A stretch of DNA of 64,000 nucleotides from NCBI GenBank assembly GCA_025267735.1, contig CM046304.1, positions 10,106,001 to 10,170,000 of the forward strand. Reading direction: 5' to 3'. This document shows positions 1 through 11,126 of the stretch, piece by piece (the first letter of the stretch is position 1; each line of letters opens with the position of its first letter). The position numbers and the translations under genes are program-made. This DNA comes from Mactra quadrangularis (taxonomy: Eukaryota; Mollusca; Bivalvia; Venerida; Mactridae). The notes under the pieces are model-generated. The model was not told the origin of the DNA and searched no databases. It worked only from the letters and a program-made list of their open reading frames with translations.

Positions 1-71
1 TGACATCTTCAATAAACCTTCCTTCATTCGTATTAGTTTTATAGCTTCATTCTCATGCAAACGATCACTCA
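1..71 (-). CDS. Left gene exon, residues 162-184, cut by the window edge
   Basis: The acceptor AGTTTATTTTCAG ends at 72 and the exon is open to position 1. After a Leu codon split across the intron it encodes SDRLHENEAIKLIRMKEGLL and then KMS. No donor is seen, so the exon and gene continue beyond the window. Confidence 0.72.
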
Positions 72-3000
72 CTGAAAATAAACTCATAATGCTTAACACT
101 TTATTGATTGGGACATGGGCCAAAATAGGACATTTTTGGTATTAACTTGATGGGGCTATTTCAAGATGCTCTTATTACATTACTAATTGAATGACAGATA
201 TAAACCTTGGCCAAGTTTTTCCCTGGGTGATAGACTTTCAGAAAATGCTAGTTGAACCCTGATTGCAGTTACCATAGCAATGCTAGGATGGAGCAAAAAA
301 ATGCAATTTTATGGAATGAAAATTGGACAAAATTCTAATTATAGGAAATGATTCAGAGAAATAAGCTGTTAGTAAAGAAAATCATACAACAGTTGTCTTA
401 AAAAGCAACTTAAGGCAAACATGCTTCCAATATTAGCTTCTTAAACATGTTGTTACTGTCAATTTTATAAACAAAACTTAATATATTGATAAAACAGAGA
501 CAAACAAAAAGAATTACATTCAACTTGAGCAATTTCTTTTGCCTGTTCTGCTTGGTCTATTCTTGATTGTAATATTCTCATCTCACCAGGTGAAGCTCTC
601 TAAAATCATAAAATAACCAAGTTTTACATATGACAAAATATGATGATTGACATGCATGTCATCATAATTCCCTTTGTCTAAATATACAGTACCAACCAAA
701 AGTTTGGAGACAATTGAAATTTACTACAATTCTTGAATTTTGATGATTATTTCTGTAGAATATTTTTTTAGTATATTTAAGTATCATGGTTTTCGATAAA
801 AATGAGAATAAATTTCATGAATGCAACACATTCATAAGATTCAGCATCTGACATCCTAAAGCTATCAAAACCATTTTTTATAGTACTTATTTTTTCATAG
901 CATAGCTTTTATGCCATTTTTGTAGTCTCAGTTATAATTATAATGATAATAAAAAAATAAAGCAAAACTAAGAGACATTTCTAAATAAATTATTAACAAA
1001 TTTTAGATAAAACCGATTCAGTTGATCTACAAAGTGAAAATGTCTCCAAACTTTTGGTGGGTACTGTTTATGTTATAAAATCAAGAAGGATTTAATCTTT
1101 CATGGTATACATAAGATTATAGTGAGATGTTTGTGTGATTGTACATCCAAGAATACATCCTTATTTATTTATTCCTACACATCAAACGAACCAAAGTTGT
1201 ATAACTTTCTAGATATTGTTCGTTTTTTCTCAACTGTCAAAACATGAATAATTTCACGGTGACTTCGTGCTCTTTGTCTAACACTCGAGATATTGAGATA
1301 GTGTGTAATCAAAGGAAAAGTAAGAATATATTGTTACCTTGCCAACTTTCTTCATTTCCTTTTTACATTTAGCTTCTTTCTCTACACAATACTCCTACAA
1401 TGATAATACGGTCAGTCAGAAATATCAATTGAGATGTATCTCAATATCATGTCAACATCAATCTAACAAGAAGCTTGTAAAATTGATGTTGACATAATAT
1501 TGAGATAGAGTGAAGTTAATTACTACAGTATAACCTCTGCTAACGGCACCTCCAACGAGCGGCATATTAGAGTTCCCCCCGTCGATTTTGCACTACGATT
1601 TACCTCTAATGAACAACACCTCCACAGAGCGGTAAACGGCTGTTCAGATAAATTCAGTTAGTTCATAATTTACCTCCGTACAGCGACACTAAGTCTAGCA
1701 AGGTTTATATAAATAATCGATAATTATCTATGACTCAGTATGACCGGAAGATTTAAACAATAAGCGATACCCTTAATCGTATAATACTACCCTAAGGTTT
1801 CATGTTGTTAAATTATTTGACTGACAGGGGTTAATAAACAGGTGACATATGGTTTCCATGACACCAACGAACGGATCTAAGATGAGGAGCGCTTTGTTTG
1901 GTAGGCTGACGTCATCAAATATCAGTACATATACAGCCAATTGACGATAGTAAATGAAAACTTATTGTTATTGTACTAATTATTAAAAGCTTCGATGAAA
2001 TAAATTCTGTTTTAAGTTAATTTGAGGTTTAAGAGCCGAATCAGACTTTTACTCCCGAAAAGACAATGATAATTCATGCTAAACTCGCCATTAGACAGGT
2101 ATAAAAACAAATTTGACGGTACCAGAAACAATTTCCCTAGTGTAATTGCTTTTTTTTTGCGTAAAACTAACCACCATGCTAGGAATTTTTAACGGTTATA
2201 ATGATTTTTTTCAAAACTTTATTATCATATTAAAACTTTTAACTTTTGTCGATAAGCGCCCGATAAATAACTGTATTTACATTACAGAACAGATATCGGC
2301 CAGTTTTCCGTACCGAAAACGGCCGTTTTTTCATGATCAGTACTAAAGTCTACCTCTGCAGAGCAACACCTCTGCAGAGCGACACTTTTTTCAAACTCCG
2401 CCGAAAGTCGCAGAGGTTACACTGTATTTAGGGCTTCAAAACAACTTTTTTTAAATATGTGCAGTATTGTTAAGTAATTCATATTTCCCCGGACTTCGTT
2501 TTTGGTTAAAATATTTGACTTGTCTTGATCGTCAGCCACGTTAAACATTCGGGAAATACTAAAAAAACTGTCTCTTCGCACTCCGGAACCTTTTTCGTAC
2601 CCAGTTTATTTTGTTCCCGCTATCGATTCCGGGAGACCAACATCGATTATCGGAATCGTTTGGGGTTTTCTAGCCATTAATCAATTAATCAAATCTGTAC
2701 ATCACTAGATGCTAACTTTATTTTCCATTGACTGACATGATCTAAATTTTGCACATGGACAGTCATATTAAAGGGTAAGGTTTTCCAAACTTGTCCCTAC
2801 ATCAAGAGGGAAAAAACTGACACAAACCAACTAATGGATGATATATAATAATTTTGTAAATAATTATCCCCTGAAAAAAAATAATATGAATTTAAAACAA
2901 GTGATATAATAGAAGTTTTTTACAAAACCAGGTTTCCTAACAATTTTAATGATACTCACACAGAAGGCCAATTCTTGATTTATCAAATAAAGAGAAATGA

Positions 3001-6000
3001 CTTTGTCAAAAATATTTCAATTACAAAACAGTTTGTATATGGGTACTTGATGAAGTTACTTTTGTGAAAGTTTGGATGAAATCTCTTACGAAATGTAGGA
3101 GCTGCAAACTGAAGTGTTTTTTTATATATATATTACATAAAGGAAGATAATTGATGGAATCACAAAACATCAATATAATGCACGAGGGCAGTAAGTGAAT
3201 ATACTTCTGTGAAATTTTGATTGAAATCAGTTGAGAATTGTAGGAGAAGATGTTTGACTAAAATGCTCACCAAATTATCTTTAGCCTGTGTCACTTGTTT
3301 TTCACCTTCAAGAATCATCTCAAATAATTGTCTATATTCTTTTAAATGTGCTGTAAATAACAAAATACATCACATAAATCTGAAGACAAGTACTATAAAT
3401 ATTTGTGTAATTATAGGTTATTATACATTTTACTGTACAATACGGAAATACATTTGGACGAGTACGCAGCTTGAAAAGTTATATTTGACGAGCTCATAGG
3501 CGAAAATATATTCCGCATTGTACAGTAAAATGTATAATAACCTTTTTATTATATGTTTTTTGTTTACTTTGAAATAATCATCATTACTATCATCCCCAAC
3601 AAAGCAATCACAGCCATTCTTATAAACCAGTCTAGCATCGTTTAGTGCACATGCACCCAACTGTCCAATACAAAAATAATATATAATTTTTTGGATCCAA
3701 TATAGAAATATACTGGACAGTCACGTGGTACAAAAGCAGATTATTGTTCGGTGAGATTTATTAGATATATATAATAATATTTTTTAATGTTATACATGTA
3801 CTTTATAGATTGAACAAATGAGCTCCATGTTAGTTAATATATACAGCCAGCACCTAGATAGAACAAATGAGATCTTACACGTTGGCTAATATATTATAGA
3901 ACAGAATTGACAGTACCTAGATCACTGAAACTATATTACTTTCTCTGATCAATTACATTCTTTTACTGACAAAACTTTCAAATTTGAAAGGATCTATCCA
4001 GAAAATCTTGAATATTAGTGAACATTTCTGAACATCTAATTTTACTTGTTTGATTAAAATAGGATAACAGTTTTATTTACATAAATTACCAAATGTAATC
4101 AATCTCTCACACAAGTACACTGCCCAAGTAATAAATTTAGACATAATACTTAGAAAGTATAATTATTTTTCCTGAGTGACTTTTCATTGACATATACGAG
4201 GGGTGTCCCAGTAAATCGTGGACTATGTTTGTTGCAAAAAAAGTACGCGCAACTTTAGCTCCAACTTTTCACTGCCATTAAATGCATGTGTTGTGAGTAA
4301 GTATGCTAAATTTTTAGACGGTTAATTAAAAAACAAATGTTTTGCTTCAATTTATAAGACACTAGGTATGAGAATGCGGCGCAAGTCAACGTCATATTAA
4401 GACGTCAGGTCATTGAAATTATTTTTATTCACTCTCCAAGTTCGCCTTGTTGTGAACAGTGACATATACAGACAATGTATTTACATCATATTTACTTTAT
4501 AAATTTGTTTTTGTCTTACTTTTGTTTCAAAATTGTTAAATCAGTCTAAAAATATCAGTATGGTCAATGATTTAATGGTCTACGGGTTAAGTATCCAACT
4601 TAATATTGAATAACACTTTCAGTAGTGTTTGGTACGATAAATTCAGTGGCTATATATATTACACTATGAATAACTTCTCTACCATATGTAGTGTGCACAA
4701 GGTATACTTAATGATTCCTTTCATCAGTCTATGTGTTTGAATTCAAATTTCTACCATCCATGTAGGCCAGGCTGATTATGCAACTGAGTAGCAATAACAT
4801 AGACTCAATTTTGTCCTGACGTCACCTTATCTCATTGATGTCACAATTTTCGTGTTTCAGTTCAAATGCCTATTTCACTATTGTGTACATATTTTATGAT
4901 CTGAGATTTGGTGTGATAATATAATAATAATTTCTGCGAATGTCTATGTAAAAATAGAATGCAATTAAAACTTTTAAGTTTAAATTTTGCTGTTCACTTG
5001 AACTCAGTATGAACGAATATTCAAGTGTAAAAGTGGTTGCGCCGCATGCACATACCTTGTATTGAGTAAACAATAAAATGACGCCTTTAATGCAAGTTCT
5101 TATTGGTTAAATGCCTAATTTGTATAAAAATATGACTATCAAGCAGTCTTGTAAATTATGATCACCATGTAACGTAAGGAAAAATAGTTATGGACAAAGT
5201 ACACGATTTACTGGGACACCCCTCGTATATAGGTTATTATACATTTTACTGTACAATAAGGAAATATATTTGGACCAGTACACAGCTTTGAAAGTCATAT
5301 CGGCTCGTCCAATATGACTTTTCGAGCTGTGTTCGAGTCCAAATATATTCCATATTGTAAAGTAAAATGTATAATAATCTTTTTATTATATATCTTCCGA
5401 ATTCTTAACACCATCATTTGATCGTTAAAGAATAAAATCGGAAACCAGACTAGCATCGTTTAGTGCACATGTACCCAACTGTCCAATACGAAAATAATAT
5501 ATATCTTTTGGATCCAATACGGGAATATATTGGACGGTCACGTGGTATCAATGCAGACTGTCGATTGGTTAGATTTATTAGATATATAATAAAAGTATTT
5601 TATTGCAGTAACTGACCTAGATTCGGTATCAAATTTCCAAGACTTTAAGAGTGCTGTCAACTGGGTATAAACAATCAATTGTCCTAGAGTAAAATCAACA
5701 GTTAACTATCAAGCACTATCAACAGTAGATACAGTAAATTAACATACCTTTTATTTGGAAGAAAAACTAAAACATACTTACTAAGGAAAGTATTTTGGAC
5801 CTCTGTCCATATAAGAAATATATCAGCTATGTTTGATACTACATCCTAGAAATATAAAAGAGTTATTTAAAGTAGGAGTGACATGTCAATGTTTTAGTGA
5901 TACATATTACACTCACAGTGATTGATGTGATCAGTTTAGTATAACAGAAAGCAGTGAGTGATCAAGAGATCAGCATTGAATGTTGATAACAGCCTAAATA

Positions 6001-9000
6001 AACAAAGTAAATGAAAAATATTTTTTTATAGAAATAATTTTGATAGTTTCAGAAAAAGTTGATATTTAAGTTGAAATCTGTGAATGAGTACCTCTAATAA
6101 CCATAACAATAGAAACACTTTCATATTTTTTGATGTAGCATACTTGAATTTCTGGAATTACATGGTACAGTTTTACCTTAACAGCTCTGTTTTCTTCATG
6201 TGATGCCCATCTCATCATGTCCTGAGCAGCTACAAGTTAACAAAATAAATAATAAAAAATGTAATGTGGAAACCACATTAAAGCCAGATTTAAGAACTTT
6301 AACACAAAAATTACAAAGGGAAATAATCCATAATAAAGGCAGGTAGAGTTGTGGTTACTTTCTAATTCTGTTCATCACATGGTATGTTATCATTGTATGA
6401 AGTTTCATAAAGATCTGACAAAAAATGTCAGAAATATATGGAAAAGAAAAACTTTAACGCAATTGTTAACGACACCGGACACACGACCACCTGCCCGCCT
6501 GCCTGTGTTTCCCCAAACTGTCAGCCGAATTTTTTCGTTAAAAAAAACTGTCTAAAAATTGATTAGGAGCACTATAAAAGTCTAATACAAAAATTGAAAA
6601 ATCACCTGAAAATATGAAGAGAATTAGTACACATTCATTGAAACCCTTGATAAAAGCATCAAGATTTTTCAGTTCAGTATATTTATGATAATAATGTTGT
6701 TATCCTTTCTAAGTATCAATTAACAGATAATTCTTTTAAACAGAAGGTAATTTTACTGACTAAAATATTATACATGTATGGCATCAACAAATAACACTGA
6801 TTTGTTGTCTATAGAGTATGACAAAGTGATAGAAATAAACTTTATTGTGTAAGGTATTGTGTAATGTAACATTGGAGTCACTGATCACTATTGTCTATTC
6901 ATTACAATTATTTGACCTATTATACCAGAAATATCTGTCATACAATTAAAATTAACATACATGTATATAATCCGATTACAAAACATGACTATGATTATTG
7001 TCAGTTAAATAAGTACATGTATATAAAAGTGATTGTCCAAACAAGCCTTTCAGCCGACTCTACTCATTATACATTCTTAGCACATAGCATTTTCCCCTCG
7101 TCCAATAAGCTGTCGAGGATTGTTGATAGTAGACATGTACTATATTGTATAGTATAGAAGCGTGTTGAACTTGGGGAAAATGCAGTGCTAAGCCAGTTAG
7201 ATTATGTTTTCATTTTACTATAAGGTTCAGTGCTCGGGGCTCTGCCCCTCGCACTAAACCTTATAGTAAAATGAAAGCATAATCTAACTAATACTTAGTA
7301 GACTTTTGGTTGTAATAACTGTTGTGAAAAGAAGAAGTCCAAGGCAACTGGACTGTTAGGACAATGACTAATTATGTAGATACAAAGCAAATTAATGAGA
7401 ATTAATATCTAACCTGTGTGTTGAGCATTCATGAAAGCTTTGGCACAATTTTTGATATCTTTGATATCACATACTAGAACATTGAGGTCACTGTGTCCAC
7501 CACCTAATGACAATAACTTTACACCACTCCTGATAATGAAAATAAACCACTTTATACATCTATAATCAATAACTTACTATAAACATAGATCTATAATCAA
7601 TAACTTACTATATACATCTATAATCAATAACTTACTATATACATAGATCTATAATCAATAACTTACTATATACATCTATAATCAATAACTTACTATATAC
7701 ATAGATCTATAATCAATAACTTACTATATACATATATAATCAATAACTTACAATATACATATATAATCAATAACTTACTATATACATAGATCTATAATCA
7801 ATAACTTACAATATACATCTATAATCAATAACTTATTATATACATCTATAATCAATAACTTACTATATACATAGATCTATAATCAATAACTTACTATATA
7901 CATAGATCTATAATCAATAACTTACAATATACATCTATAATCAATAACTTATTATATACATCTATAATCAATAACTTATTATATACATCTATAATCAATA
8001 ACTTACTATATACATAGATCTATAATCAATAACTTACTCCATACATCTATAATCAATAACTTATTATATACATTTATAATCAATAACTTACTATATACAT
8101 AGATCTATAATCAATAACTTACTATATACATAGATCTATAATCAATAACTTACTATATACATAGATATATAATCAATAACTTATTATATACATATATAAT
8201 CAATAACTTACAATATACATCTATAATCAATAACTTACAATATACATCTATAATCAATAACTTACTATATACATCTATAATCAATAACTTACTATATACA
8301 TACATCTATAATCAATAACTTACTATATACATACATCTATAATCAATAACTTACTATATACATAGATATATAATCAATAACTTACTATATACATACATCT
8401 ATAATCAATAACTTGCTATATACATCTATAATCAATAACTTACTATATACATCTATAATCAATAACTTACTATATACATACATCTATAATCAATAACTTA
8501 CTATATACATCTATAATCAATAACTTACTATATACATAGATCTATAATCAATAACTTACTATATACATAGATATATAATCAATAACTTACTATATACATA
8601 CATCTATAATCAATAACTTACTATATACATCTATAATCAATAACTTACTATATACATACATCTATAATCAATAACTTACTATATACATCTATAATCAATA
8701 ACTTACTATATACATAGATCTATAATCAATAACTTACTATATACATAGATCTATAATCAATAACTTACTATATACATCTATAATCAATAACTTACAATAT
8801 ACAATAACTTACTATATACATATATAATCAATAACTTACTTTATACATTTATAATCAATAACTTACTTTATACATTTATAATCAATAACTTACTATATAC
8901 ATAGATCTATAATCAATAACTTACAATATACATCTATAATCAATAACTTACTATATACATCTATAATCAATAACTTACTATATACATAGATCTATAATCA

Positions 9001-10800
9001 ATAACTTACTATATACATCTATAATCAATAACTTACTATATACATCTATAATCAATAACTTACTATATACATCTATAATCAATAACTTACTATATACATA
9101 GATCTATAATCAATAACTCACTATATACATCTGTAATCAATATAGTTCATTTTTTCTCAAGTGCCAAAACATGAATAATTTCATGGTGAATTCCATGTTA
9201 AATTTATTGTCGCCTTACATTTATGATTTTCTGAAAGAGTATATTATAATAGAGTAGAGCTGATTGTGTCGTATGAAAGGTTTTTAGTCAAGATATTTCA
9301 GTAAGGCCGGTGCCTCAAGTATATAATGCATTCAGTCAGCGTTAAACCAAAGTAAAAGTAAAAGCAAGGGTTTTTGGTGTCTACTTATAGTATCACTATT
9401 CAGTCGACTTTTGACATTAACTTCCCCGATCATCGAGTCACACACCAACTGTAAACATACTGGCAGATTGCAGCCACAGCATACAGTGCATGACCCTAAC
9501 AGGTACCCATTTACACCTGGGTGGAGTGAAGCAATTGCAGGTAAATTTCTTGCTCAAGGAAATTAGCAGTGCCCCTAGTGGGATTTGAACCCAGGACCTC
9601 TCGATCTCTGAACGTGCATCCTACCACTGGACTACTGCTCCGTGAAATTTTTCAAGGTTTGACAGTTGAGAAAAAATGGACTATAACTTAAGCATATACA
9701 GAAAACAAATTTACATTTAGGGGACAAGATTATTAATACATGAAATTTTTACACGAATTTTAATCATTATTTCTTAATCCTTCCAAAGAATAACACATTA
9801 GTTGTAGAAAAAAAACAATCTAAACATCCTAGAAACATGATAAAAGATCTTGAAACAATAATTCAAGTGAAACTATCAGCATCAGGAGCATTGATCGAAG
9901 TATCTCTCAATAACAAGAAAGATATTTACTTCTATTATCATGTTGATTGATTATATAATGATTGAAAGTGAGACAAATAATAAGGAGGATTTTAGAGAAA
10001 TGATACGATGCACAATTATGATATACATTGGCAACATACCTACAAACAAAAAATCTTTTTAACTTCTAACCATCGATATGTCAACTAAGATACTAATATG
10101 TTATTATGCATGGGTGAAAGTTCAACATTTTCAAAATCCTGAAATTTCCAAATTTCATTTTTTAAGGCCACATTACCATATGGAAAGAACCCTTTCTCTG
10201 TTCCAAAAATCCTGAACTTCAGGACCAGTCCTGAAAACTTTCACCCATGATTATGTAGCAAAAATAGAGGCACAATAACATCCAAAATAAAAACAGCATA
10301 GGAGGTTATTTTCTCCTACAATAATTGTAATGTATTCAAAACTCTGACATTAGGCGAACCTAAAGTGTGGGAGGGAGTTCTTCTGCCTGGTAAAAATTGA
10401 CAAACCAATTTTTCTTTAGGTGAAATTACTGGTAAGAGGGGTGAAATTAACCATTTCACCTATCAAAACCCGGGTGGATAGTGCAGTTGGTAGTGCACCA
10501 GGATTTGGAATCTCGTGTCTCTAAGGGGGTACGGGTTCAAATCCCTGGGAGGTTATACCCTTCCATGAAATTTTGACAATAATGTCAATTTTCTTTCATT
10601 AATAAGGTATTGGAGAAGTTTCCAGCCTTGAGGAAGGGTAGGCGAGTACTTGTTATAGACAAGGGTCCAGGAAAGCTAGGTTAGGTGTGCTGGGCGTCGT
10701 AAAATGACCAAAAAGTGTTGACACAGCGTTGAGCTCAATATAAATAAATAAACCTATCTACAATGACCTACCTTCTTAATGCCCTGGATGCTTTATCCAT
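1..10800 (-). CDS. BAR-like coiled-coil protein, N-terminal 184 residues (eight exons, 3' end outside window)
   Basis: Seen: eight short minus-strand exons (10772-10800, 7414-7529, 6177-6229, 5782-5845, 3271-3350, 1338-1394, 518-599, 1-71), each bounded by AG and GT, join without a phase conflict into 552 nt, 184 codons, with no stop. The protein starts MDKASRALRRSG. It has a short Gly-rich turn (LSLGGG, about residue 16-21), then almost continuous helix rich in K, E and Q: MMRWASHEENRAVKDVV (about 53-69), THLKEYRQLFEMILEGEK (88-105), GEMRILQSRIDQAEQAKE (137-154). No signal peptide or membrane segment, so probably cytosolic. Inferred: a membrane-curving BAR-type helical bundle. The order W-x(3)-E, a helix ending EYR, a Lys/Glu-rich hairpin and an LQxxIxxAE helix resembles fungal Pil1/Lsp1. 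This is from memory of the pattern, not an alignment. Another coiled-coil family is possible. The exons are good; the function is uncertain. Confidence 0.72.
518..599 (-). CDS. Left gene exon, residues 134-160
   Basis: Acceptor TATGATTTTAG and donor GTTGAAT/GTAATT. The exon is 82 nt, encoding RASPGEMRILQSRIDQAE and then QAKEIAQVE plus one base. An SPGE turn is followed by a heptad-like helix. The donor was chosen because only this GT gives the phase the next exon needs. Confidence 0.75.
687..1066. mobile_element. MITE, Tc1-like ends (copy 1)
   Basis: The terminal inverted repeats CAGTACC(A/C)ACCAAAAG, continuing TTTGGAGAC, face each other 380 bp apart. A TA precedes the left end. There is no coding capacity. 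A homologous copy lies at 18740-19129. Confidence 0.85.
1338..1394 (-). CDS. Left gene exon, residues 115-133
   Basis: A symmetrical 57-nt microexon, phase 0 at both ends, between TATCATTGTAG and GGCAAG/GTAACA. It encodes EYCVEKEAKCKKEMKKVGK, nearly all charged. Being phase 0-0 it could be skipped without a frameshift. Confidence 0.78.
1439..1505. repeat. Short palindrome (24-bp arms)
   Basis: TCTCAATATCATGTCAACAT and its inverted partner (TTGATGTTGACATAATATTG, one mismatch) flank a 19-bp loop, just downstream of the 57-nt exon in the left gene. Probably a tiny MITE. Confidence 0.8.
1526..2424. mobile_element. MITE with pogo/Tigger-like ends, 899 bp
   Basis: The ends CAGTATAACCTCTGC and (inverted) CAGTGTAACCTCTGC are flanked by TA on both sides (1524-1525 and 2425-2426). 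Internal ACCTCTGCAGAGCRACAC and ACCTCCACAGAGCGG subrepeats occur near both ends. No transposase reading frame is present. Confidence 0.82.
2425..3270. other. Intron of the left gene, nothing recognised
   Basis: AT-rich intron sequence between the 899-bp MITE and the 3271-3350 exon. I see no gene, structured RNA or clear repeat. Confidence 0.6.
3271..3350 (-). CDS. Left gene exon, residues 88-114
   Basis: Acceptor TTATTTACAG and donor GATAATTTG/GTGAGC. The exon is 80 nt and begins with two bases that complete a Thr codon with the previous exon. It encodes HLKEYRQLFEMILEGEKQ and then VTQAKDNL, a strongly amphipathic charged helix. Confidence 0.82.
3415..3776. repeat. 362-bp repeat with palindromic head (copy 1)
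   Basis: The first 130 bp form an inverted repeat: AGGTTATTATACATTTTACT at the left and its partner ending TGTATAATAACCT at the right. A unique tail follows with GCATCGTTTAGTGCACATG, two TCCAATA boxes and GTCACGTGGTA. The second copy is at 5231-5592 in the same orientation. Confidence 0.85.
4197..5225. mobile_element. Mariner-like MITE, 1029 bp (copy 1)
   Basis: The ends CGAGGGGTGTCCCAGTAA are perfect inverted repeats, flanked by TA on both sides. A second copy in the same orientation is at 21967-22988, nearly the same length and mostly identical by eye. No reading frame for a transposase is seen, so it is non-autonomous. Confidence 0.92.
5231..5592. repeat. 362-bp repeat with palindromic head (copy 2)
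   Basis: Same length, order and orientation as 3415-3776. It shares the palindromic head, the CATCGTTTAGTGCACATG box and the GGTCACGTGGTA tail. A mariner-like MITE ends about 5 bp upstream of it. Confidence 0.85.
5782..5845 (-). CDS. Left gene exon, residues 67-87
   Basis: Acceptor TATATTTCTAG and donor CCTTA/GTAAGT. The exon is 64 nt, encoding DVVSNIADIFLIWTEVQNTF-L plus one base. It is the most hydrophobic helix of the visible protein, but it is interrupted by D, E and N and too short to be a convincing membrane segment. Confidence 0.8.
6177..6229 (-). CDS. Left gene exon, residues 50-66
   Basis: Acceptor TTAACTTGTAG and donor GTTAAG/GTAAAA. The exon is 53 nt, encoding AQDMMRWASHEENRAVK after the split Ala codon, and ends in phase 0. 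The Trp and the acidic HEEN are candidate landmark residues of the family. Confidence 0.8.
7088..7288. repeat. Nested hairpin, 38-bp arms with GC-rich loop
   Basis: GTTAGATTATGTTTTCATTT at 7196 onward pairs with its complement ending at 7288 with only two or three mismatches; the stem continues into GGGGCTCTGCCCC in the loop. Outside it, GCATTTTCCCC (7088) and GGGGAAAATGC (about 7173) form another inverted pair. Probably a foldback or MITE element in the left gene's intron. Confidence 0.85.
7414..7529 (-). CDS. Left gene exon, residues 11-48
   Basis: Acceptor TTCATTATCAG and donor CACACAG/GTTAGA enclose 116 nt, with one base at each end shared with split codons. It encodes SGVKLLSLGGGHSDLNVLVC and then DIKDIKNCAKAFMNAQHT. 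The 28/32-bp tandem array begins only a few tens of bases upstream of its acceptor. Confidence 0.8.
7540..9142. repeat. Intronic minisatellite, 28/32-bp units, about 50 copies
   Basis: The plus-strand unit is TATAATCAATAACTTACTA followed by TATACATC, with a 4-bp AGAT insertion making the 32-bp form. On the minus strand, the coding strand of the left gene, each unit contains GTAAGT, a consensus 5' splice site. It fills half of the intron upstream of the 7414-7529 exon. Local variants include AACTTACAAT, AACTTATTAT and AACTTACTTT. Confidence 0.95.
9143..9685. mobile_element. MITE with TAGTYCATTTTTTCTC ends, interrupted by a SINE
   Basis: The left end TAGTTCATTTTTTCTC and the right end GAGAAAAAATGGACTA are inverted. 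The uninterrupted family member at 57795-57938 is only 144 bp, so most of this copy's length is the nested SINE. A partial relative with TTTTTTCTCAACTGTC and AATTTCACGGTGACTTC is at 1215-1310. Confidence 0.75.
9330..9647 (-). mobile_element. tRNA-derived SINE (family C)
   Basis: The minus-strand head near 9647 has a box A-like TAGTCCAGTGGTAGGATGC and a box B GGTTCAAATCC, as in RNA polymerase III promoters. The body has ACCCATTTACACCTGGGTGG. A body fragment of the same family occurs near 52685-52740. The 3' limit is approximate. Confidence 0.7.
9686..10108. other. Intron of the left gene, nothing recognised
   Basis: AT-rich intron between the SINE-bearing MITE and the next small MITE. No feature supported. 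Confidence 0.55.
10109..10249. mobile_element. Small MITE, 141 bp, CATGGGTGAAAGTT ends
   Basis: The inverted ends CATGGGTGAAAGTT and AACTTTCACCCATG are flanked by ATTATG on both sides, consistent with a 6-bp target duplication. No coding capacity. Confidence 0.75.
10469..10755 (+). mobile_element. tRNA-derived SINE (family A, copy 1)
   Basis: The head has box A-like GATAGTGCAGTTGGTAGTGC and box B GGTTCAAATCCC. The body has GACAATAATGTCAATTTTC and AGACAAGGGTCCAGGAAAGC, and it ends in an AAATA-rich tail. It matches 47098-47390 along its length. Confidence 0.85.
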
Positions 10801-10863
10801 CACAGCAGATTCTAGGGATGATTTTACTAGCAAAGTTCAATGGTCTCAAATGTTTTCTTTACA
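10772..10863 (-). CDS. Left gene, first coding exon (5' UTR plus residues 1-9)
   Basis: A pyrimidine-rich acceptor (TTTTTATTTTCTAG) precedes 10863 and a donor AAGAAG/GTAGGT follows 10772. In the frame that joins the next exon there are two TGA stops, then ATG at 10800-10798, giving MDKASRALR plus two bases of R10. I therefore treat 10801-10863 as 5' UTR. An alternative acceptor (TTTGCTAG at 10828-10827) would keep coding sequence upstream of this Met (KSSLESAV), so the start is less certain than the exon. Confidence 0.6.
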
Positions 10864-11126
10864 CTAGAAAATAAAAATATTAATTGAGAATAAATAAATA
10901 ATGGGAACCAGATAACCAATCAAGTGTTTGTTTATTTCATTAATTTAATTTTTCACACATTTATTGATATGCTTTTGCAGTTAATTAGAAAAAGAGACAC
11001 CTAAATTTTAAATTTTAGTTAACAAACAATCCATTTGTCACATTGGGGAGGAAACAGATAAAGTTCAATATTATGTGACACTTAGAATACATCAACATGG
11101 GGTAGAGTTAGGGTACTGTAATATGG

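Noticed and set aside
2146..2346. Small frame inside the 899-bp MITE
   Set aside because: It is Ile/Phe/Asn-rich without transposase motifs; the element is non-coding.
7540..9142. CRISPR-like array
   Set aside because: The units are contiguous without unique spacers and the genome is eukaryotic; this is a minisatellite.
10469..10552. Functional tRNA genes at the heads of the SINEs (also 9570-9647, 19780-19856, 31310-31387, 48910-48992, 56255-56330)
   Set aside because: Box A and B are present but the cloverleaf arms are poor, and each is followed by a conserved SINE body and tail, so these are SINE promoters.
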